Assembly: GCA_964436865.1 (NCBI GenBank) | Contig: CAYTFK010000053.1 | Location: forward strand, 1-28,715 | Origin: JAXGPP01 sp964436865 | GTDB taxonomy: Bacteria; Planctomycetota; Planctomycetia; Pirellulales; Thermoguttaceae | Length of the DNA stretch: 28,715 bases | Direction of reading: 5' to 3' | Shown: positions 24,548-28,715 of the stretch, one piece after another | How the letters are laid out: each line of letters starts with the position of its first letter | Position numbering within the stretch: the first letter of the stretch is position 1 | Notes under the pieces: model-generated | Database searches by the model: none | What the model was told of the DNA's origin: nothing | What the model saw: only the letters and a program-made list of their open reading frames with translations | Translations under genes and position numbers: made by a program

Positions 24548-26905
24548 CTACTTCGCATCAGCGTTGCGGCTTGCCATGGCGATGGGGCTGCCAGTTGCGG
24601 CGCCGCAGGCCATTCCCAGCCAGCCATCGGCGATCACAAACTGCGTAATCGATACTTGCGAGAACCGCGCGTCATCCTGCATTTCTTCCGGGGTCAGCCG
24701 AAGGGGCTGATCGGGGGAGAAGATCTTGCTGGCGACACTGCGGAGCGGAATCTGCGAACGCGTTGACAGCCGCGGGCCACTCAGTTCGACCACCCCCTCG
24801 CGAACCAATTCGGCGTTCAGGCCGCGAGTCTGCGGCTTGTAACGCGCTCGCAGCCGGAAGTCGGTCCACCGCCGCGGCGGCTTCACCAGCACCTTGATGG
24901 CGAGCACCACGTGTACCTCGCCGTCCCGGCAATGCACCGTCATCGCCTCTCGATCAGCGAACCCCACGACGACGTCATCGCTCTCGCTCGTCCGCTGGGC
25001 AATCTCCGGCCGTCCGAGCCGCTCGGCGATCCGCTGCCGAAGTTCGGGAATGGAAAGCGTCTCGCCGTCGAGTTCCAGCCCAGCCAGCAGATTGTTGATC
25101 GCCGACTCGTGAATTTGCACGCTTACCAGACTACCGGCCGGGGCTTGGGGCCGCGGCGTGTTCGCGCCAAGCTGATTGGACGTGGCAAGTCTGAGCCGCG
25201 CCGTGAGCCGTTCGCTGCTGGTTTGCGACTCGAGCACGACGGGTTCGATTCCCACGTTCGACAGCGGGCCTAGCAGCCGCTGCTCAAGGCGACGGTTCAG
25301 GTCCTCCAGGCGCAGCTTGGCCTCGCGGTCGATCTGCATTCCCGCGCGATGTGCAACCTTGTACTCAACCTCAGCTCGTGCCTGGGGCTGTCGCTGGTCG
25401 TACTGCGACCGAGCCACCCCGTTGGCCAGCGCGCCGATGACGGGTATCGGATCCAGATCGGTTCGCACGGCCCGAAGTTGCGTTTCATTGGCCACACGAA
25501 GTTGCACCGGCTGCGCTCGCACACCGTCGAGCCGAAGTTCGACCTCCTTCCACGCTCTGTAGGCCGACGCACTGTCGCTCCAGAAGGTCGCGGGCCCGCT
25601 CTCAGACCACGTATTCGCAGTGACGAGCCCTTCGATGTCCAACGCCAGCCGCCAGCGGCTGGAATCGGGAATCAGCCGGACGCCCAACTTCGACATCGTC
25701 ACGCTCGACCCATGAACCGGTTTGCCCAAGACGCGGTCACACACCCATTGGTACTCCGGCGCGCGCTCCGGCATGAGCCGGTTGAGCAGATCCTGACTGA
25801 CGGTCAGGCGGAAATTGGCGTTGCGGTAGTGGACCTCAAGTCGCTCGGCGATTTGTCGGCACTCGTCTGACGGCGAAGCGGCCAATTGGCGAAGGTCGAC
25901 GGCCAATCGCGCCGCATCCGCTCTCGTTCCCTGCGACTCGTATTGCTCGATGTGCCGCAGCAGATCAATCCACTGAAGTGTTGGCGAATCAGTGTCCACC
26001 AAGGGCAGGACTCGCCACCAAACGTCGAGCCGCCGGGCGAGACCATGCTGAAGGCGTCTCAGATCGCCAGCCTCAGCGGTCGGGCCCAGTTGCAGGGCCA
26101 AGGCATCGGCCTTTTGTCCGTGCGCGTGCAACTGCCGCGCGAGTTGTTGGGCTTCGGCCGAGTGCTGCGAAGCCACTGCCGTGCCCAAGGCTCGCACCAG
26201 ACGGGCAGCCTCTCCGGCCCATTGCCCAAGAACCGCGTTCTGGGCTGCCTCATCCAAACGCGCCAGCAACGACCGCGGCTCGGGCCACGCGCCGTCATCG
26301 ACGGCGAACTGGGCTGCCGGGGTCTCGGCTACGGAACTCTCCGGCGACGCCGCGTCCTCTTGCGGCTCAGATGCGTCTTCAGCGGCGATTTCGGTTGGGG
26401 CTGGCACCGCGACCGGCAGCTCTTCGGAGCTCGGCTCCAGGTCCACCGGTTCCGGAGCGGGCATCGCCAGGCCACTCGCGGGCGTGGCCTCGACGGCAGG
26501 CGTTTCGGGCAAGCTGGCCTCGACGGCTGGCTCGGCCGCCGCCACCGTCTGAGGTTCGGCTGATGCTTCAGGCTCCCCAATCAGTGCCGCGATCCGTGCC
26601 GCCGTCTCAGCGGACTCGTAGCCAACGAAGTCGGGCAATGAGATTTCGACGGAGGCCGCGGCCGGCAGAGCCATGGCGACTGCCCTCGATGAGACCTCGG
26701 CGATAGCCCCTTCGGCGACCGCCTCCTCCCGCCCCGACGAGGCGGGAATTGCCGGCCGAGCATCGCAAGTCTTCCGGTCAGCCACCTCCCAGGGAGCCTT
26801 CTCGTACGATCGCTCCCAGCTCCGCGGCGTTGTCACGCTCAGTACAAACAGCAATGACAACACGCAAAGGAACGGCCAAATCGGCTCGCGCTGCTGCCGC
26901 GTCAT
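24548..26905 (-). CDS. Unrecognised membrane-anchored protein with acidic Ala/Pro/Glu linker
   Basis: The product is 785 residues. ATG 26905 is preceded by GAGGGAG 2 bases away and is followed by a basic N-terminus and one transmembrane helix (residues 9-25). A longer open frame to 27121 reads through non-coding sequence. Residues about 110-205 are a low-complexity Ala/Pro/Glu/Val linker. Residues about 208-360 look helical (ARLDEAAQNAVLGQWAGEAA, LRRLQHGLARRLDVWW). Residues about 365-770 are strand-rich, with alternating hydrophobic stretches such as VEVELRL-like and VHVVLAIKVLVKPP segments and a helix INNLLAGLELDG. I do not recognise a family. The topology implies a short cytoplasmic tail, one membrane pass, a spacer through periplasm, and a large outer domain, so a structural or envelope role is plausible but unproven. 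Confidence 0.8.
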   Translation of the reverse strand: MTRQQREPIWPFLCVLSLLFVLSVTTPRSWERSYEKAPWEVADRKTCDARPAIPASSGREEAVAEGAIAEVSSRAVAMALPAAASVEISLPDFVGYESAETAARIAALIGEPEASAEPQTVAAAEPAVEASLPETPAVEATPASGLAMPAPEPVDLEPSSEELPVAVPAPTEIAAEDASEPQEDAASPESSVAETPAAQFAVDDGAWPEPRSLLARLDEAAQNAVLGQWAGEAARLVRALGTAVASQHSAEAQQLARQLHAHGQKADALALQLGPTAEAGDLRRLQHGLARRLDVWWRVLPLVDTDSPTLQWIDLLRHIEQYESQGTRADAARLAVDLRQLAASPSDECRQIAERLEVHYRNANFRLTVSQDLLNRLMPERAPEYQWVCDRVLGKPVHGSSVTMSKLGVRLIPDSSRWRLALDIEGLVTANTWSESGPATFWSDSASAYRAWKEVELRLDGVRAQPVQLRVANETQLRAVRTDLDPIPVIGALANGVARSQYDQRQPQARAEVEYKVAHRAGMQIDREAKLRLEDLNRRLEQRLLGPLSNVGIEPVVLESQTSSERLTARLRLATSNQLGANTPRPQAPAGSLVSVQIHESAINNLLAGLELDGETLSIPELRQRIAERLGRPEIAQRTSESDDVVVGFADREAMTVHCRDGEVHVVLAIKVLVKPPRRWTDFRLRARYKPQTRGLNAELVREGVVELSGPRLSTRSQIPLRSVASKIFSPDQPLRLTPEEMQDDARFSQVSITQFVIADGWLGMACGAATGSPIAMASRNADAK

Positions 26906-26914
26906 AGCTCCCTC

Positions 26915-26954
26915 TCTGACACATCCCGGCCACGTCCATACGATCCGTGTCAGA
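26915..26954 (-). promoter_or_regulatory. Perfect inverted repeat abutting the ribosome binding site of the 785-residue protein gene
   Basis: TCTGACAC (26954-26947 on the minus strand) and GTGTCAGA (26922-26915) are perfect complements over 8 bases with 24 bases between. The second arm touches the GAGGGAG ribosome binding site of the gene starting at 26905. It can be an operator for a dimeric regulator or an mRNA hairpin that affects ribosome access. Confidence 0.4.
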
Positions 26955-27130
26955 TAGCATCGGTAAACTGCGCTGAATGAGTAAAACACGAGTTGCCGAA
27001 ACGGGTGTCCGGTGACATTCGGCATACCCACGGTGCCGATCAGGAAAGCGACAACGATTTGGAGGGATCCGCCACCGATGTCCGGGCAGAAAGGAATCAC
27101 TCGCCCACGAGGATGATCCACACCGCGGAG

Positions 27131-27490
27131 CTATTCCAACAGCGTGTCCTCATGTTCGTACGGTGGAGCGCAACAACAGAGAAACTTGAGCATCGAACTC
27201 CCCGTATTGGTGATTTGATGGCGAGCGCCGGGCGGAATGGCAACCGCATCGCCGGGGCCCACTTGAGAAGACTCTTCGTCCACCTGCATCAATCCCTGAC
27301 CCGCCACAATATAGTAGATCTCCTCGGTCTTTGGATGCCGGTGAGGCGTAGTGCTGGCGCCAGGCGGGAGTCTGGCTTCAGCAAGCGACTGATTGCGGAT
27401 ACACGAATTCCTATAGGCAAGCAACTCGCGAATCTCGGATCCATCCTTGGTCGTGAACGCTGAGACAGAGTCAATGTTTCGAATGTCCAT
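27131..27490 (-). CDS. Small single-domain cupin
   Basis: The product is 119 residues. ATG 27490 has GGAG 7 bases upstream; the frame continues far upstream but only as a shadow of rsmD. The cupin motif 1 is PHRHPKTEE, giving candidate metal ligands His50, His52 and Glu56/Glu57, followed by VAGQG; motif 2 is PGDAVAIPPGARHQITN, giving His91. It ends in FLCCCAPPYEHEDT with three adjacent cysteines at 105-107. Single cupins of this shape are metal-binding proteins acting as dioxygenases, isomerases or sensors; no substrate can be assigned. It starts 16 bases after the rsmD stop, so the two genes are probably co-transcribed. Confidence 0.87.
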   Translation of the reverse strand: MDIRNIDSVSAFTTKDGSEIRELLAYRNSCIRNQSLAEARLPPGASTTPHRHPKTEEIYYIVAGQGLMQVDEESSQVGPGDAVAIPPGARHQITNTGSSMLKFLCCCAPPYEHEDTLLE

Positions 27491-27506
27491 GGTGGGTCTC
27501 CGGCCC

Positions 27507-28166
27507 TCATGACGGCGCGGGCGTTCCTCCCGAGGATTTGAAACAGATCCCGACGCGGGCCGGTGGATACTCGCGCACGTCCCAACCGCTTGGCTCCGGC
27601 AGTTCAGCAAAATCGAATCGCTCGTCCGATTCGACCACAAAGACGCTCTCCGCCGGGGCCGCAGCAAGCATCTGTCCCAGCATTTCGAGCATCTGCTCCC
27701 TCCGCTCCACAAAGAAGGCGTAGGGGGGCGAGCAGAAGACCAGCCAAGGTTCAATACCCGTGTCGGGCCGACGTTTCCACCATGCGAAGACGCTGCCGCT
27801 AATCACTTGGCAGCGGTTCTCGGCCTCCAGAACAGTAACGTTGCGGCGGACCACCGCCGCGGTCGGGAAATGCTGTTCGATCAACGTAGCTCGCAGAGCC
27901 CCGCGGCTCAACGCTTCCAGGGCGAGAACGCCGGTGCCCGCGAACAGGTCGATCGCATGCTTTCCACGCACGGCGGGGCCAACAAGGTTGAAGACCGCCT
28001 CGCGAGTGCGGTCCTTCATCGGCCGCACGCGGAGGTCACCGGCATACTGGAGCTTACGGCCGCGAAACTGGCCCCCGATAATACGAACGCCCACTGGCTC
28101 CACGCTCTTGGGGAGTGCCCGACCGGCCGTTCTCTCACCTGTGCGCTGTCGCCTCTTCTGAGCCAT
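27507..28166 (-). CDS. rsmD: 16S rRNA (guanine966-N2)-methyltransferase RsmD
   Basis: The product is 219 residues, slightly longer than E. coli RsmD because of a basic N-terminal 25 residues. The hallmark RIIGGQFRGRKL (28-39) is followed by RPMKDRTREAVFNLVG (48-63), SAM motif I in DLFAGTGVLALEALSRGA (73-90), and catalytic motif IV SPPY at 146-149. It methylates N2 of G966 in 16S rRNA on the small subunit. Motif IV has Ser where DPPY is common in RsmD; N/D/S-PP-Y is allowed across amino-methyltransferases. It heads a probable two-gene unit with the cupin and diverges from the truncated gene at 28315. ATG 28166 has a weak ribosome binding site. Confidence 0.92.
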   Translation of the reverse strand: MAQKRRQRTGERTAGRALPKSVEPVGVRIIGGQFRGRKLQYAGDLRVRPMKDRTREAVFNLVGPAVRGKHAIDLFAGTGVLALEALSRGALRATLIEQHFPTAAVVRRNVTVLEAENRCQVISGSVFAWWKRRPDTGIEPWLVFCSPPYAFFVERREQMLEMLGQMLAAAPAESVFVVESDERFDFAELPEPSGWDVREYPPARVGICFKSSGGTPAPS

Positions 28167-28314
28167 ACCCGGCAGTCTCCATCCCCCCCGGACAAACTTC
28201 TGCGGCTATGGTAACGTAAAGGGGTTGTGCCGGAAAGTCGGCCACGGGCCGGCTGAGGCTTGCTTCGACGCGACACCCTTCGCGGCCCCCCACAGAATTA
28301 GGAGTACTTGCCTC

Positions 28315-28668
28315 GTGATCGCTCTCCGTATCGCCCTGTGCGGCCTTTTGCTGTTTACCACTACTGCCGTGATGTCGGCCCAGGAGGCCAATTCGGAACC
28401 GCCACCCGCCGAAGCTGCGACCCCGCCGAGCCAACCATCAGCCCCAGAACCGGCGCCGCCCGCTGCCCCGCCTGCGGCTGAACAACCTGCGGCCCAACAG
28501 CCCGCTGCAGCCGCGGCACAGGGGTCCAGCGAGTTCGACCGCCTGTTTGGCGAATGGAAGGGGCTTCTCGATGAGATGCGCAAGCTGCGTCAGGAGTATC
28601 GCAATTCACAACCGCCCCGACGCGAGGAGATCGAGAATCGCTACAACGAGTTGATCGCCAAAGGCGAC
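28315..28668 (+). CDS. Secreted Pro/Ala-rich protein with helical segment, 3' end missing
   Basis: A GTG start at 28315 with AGGAG 10 bases upstream opens a frame that runs to the assembly break. Residues 1-22 are a signal peptide (MIALRIALCGLLLFTTTAVMSA), residues about 23-73 a Pro/Ala/Gln/Glu-rich linker, and residues 75-118 a charged amphipathic helix (EFDRLFGEWKGLLDEMRKL and onward). Genomic sequence stops at 28668, so the main domain is lost. This architecture (signal, linker, EFDRLF-type helix) resembles the front of some planctomycete secreted proteins, including some with peptidyl-prolyl isomerase domains, but that is a memory-based resemblance and not shown here. Confidence 0.7.
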
Positions 28669-28715
28669 AGATCGGAAGAGCACACGTCTGAACTCCAGTC
28701 ACGAGATTCCATCGC
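28669..28715 (+). other. Illumina TruSeq adapter and index at contig end (artefact)
   Basis: Bases 28669-28702 match the 34-base TruSeq read-1 3' adapter, beginning AGATCGGAAGAGC. The next 8 bases, GAGATTCC, look like an i7 index, and the final ATCGC matches the following ATCTC with one difference. The minus-strand reading MTGVQTCALPI from here is a well-known adapter artefact in protein databases. These bases are not part of the organism. Confidence 0.98.

Noticed and set aside
28361..28702. Minus-strand frame starting MTGVQTCALPI
   Set aside because: Its start is inside the sequencing adapter, a known artefact, and the rest is antisense to the truncated secreted protein.

Overview
The window is high-GC bacterial DNA that looks like a member of the Planctomycetota, probably a Pirellulales-like lineage assembled from a metagenome. 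Three things point there: the N-terminal planctomycete-type motif (EPLETRALLS) on a very large secreted protein, the many secreted proteins with Pro/Ala-rich tails, and loose gene packing with mixed strands. Taxonomy is inferred from gene style only. The right end is not genomic: the last 47 bases are an Illumina adapter plus index.

Layout. 1-3311 (-): a truncated giant extracellular protein with a leishmanolysin-like zinc protease domain, Calx-beta domains and cadherin-like repeats. 3312-3889: apparently non-coding. 3890-5995: a secreted alpha/beta hydrolase diverging from a secreted beta-propeller protein. 6012-9110 (-): two SAM methyltransferases, a DUF488 protein and a secreted dienelactone hydrolase, with a candidate promoter in front. 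9289-12075 (+): a membrane-anchored hybrid histidine kinase with three PAS domains. 12183-13250 (-): a secreted SYLF-domain protein. 13541-13729 (-): a complete tRNA-Ala(CGC) unit with strong promoter, tRNA and intrinsic terminator. 13738-15165 (-): an orphan solute-binding lipoprotein. 15252-18859 (-): a ferrous-iron operon, feoA-feoB-dtxR, with a candidate operator and a candidate terminator. 19019-20359 (-): a GlmM-type phosphohexomutase. 20509-24370 (+): a methyltransferase, a secreted beta-helix protein and a PgcA-type phosphosugar mutase. 24548-26905 (-): an unrecognised 785-residue membrane-anchored protein with a perfect inverted repeat just before its ribosome binding site. 27131-28166 (-): a cupin and RsmD. 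28315-28668 (+): the start of a secreted protein cut off by the adapter.

The most coherent and unusual unit is the iron operon. FeoA is fused to an N-terminal membrane helix and linker, FeoB starts with a CxxCxxC motif, and the co-transcribed DtxR-family regulator has changed metal ligands (Asn for DtxR Met10, Glu for DtxR Cys102). A perfect inverted repeat lies upstream of feoA. The working model, which is inference, is an autoregulated Fe(II) or Mn(II) responsive uptake operon with a membrane-tethered FeoA. No phage, IS element, CRISPR array or defence system was seen.
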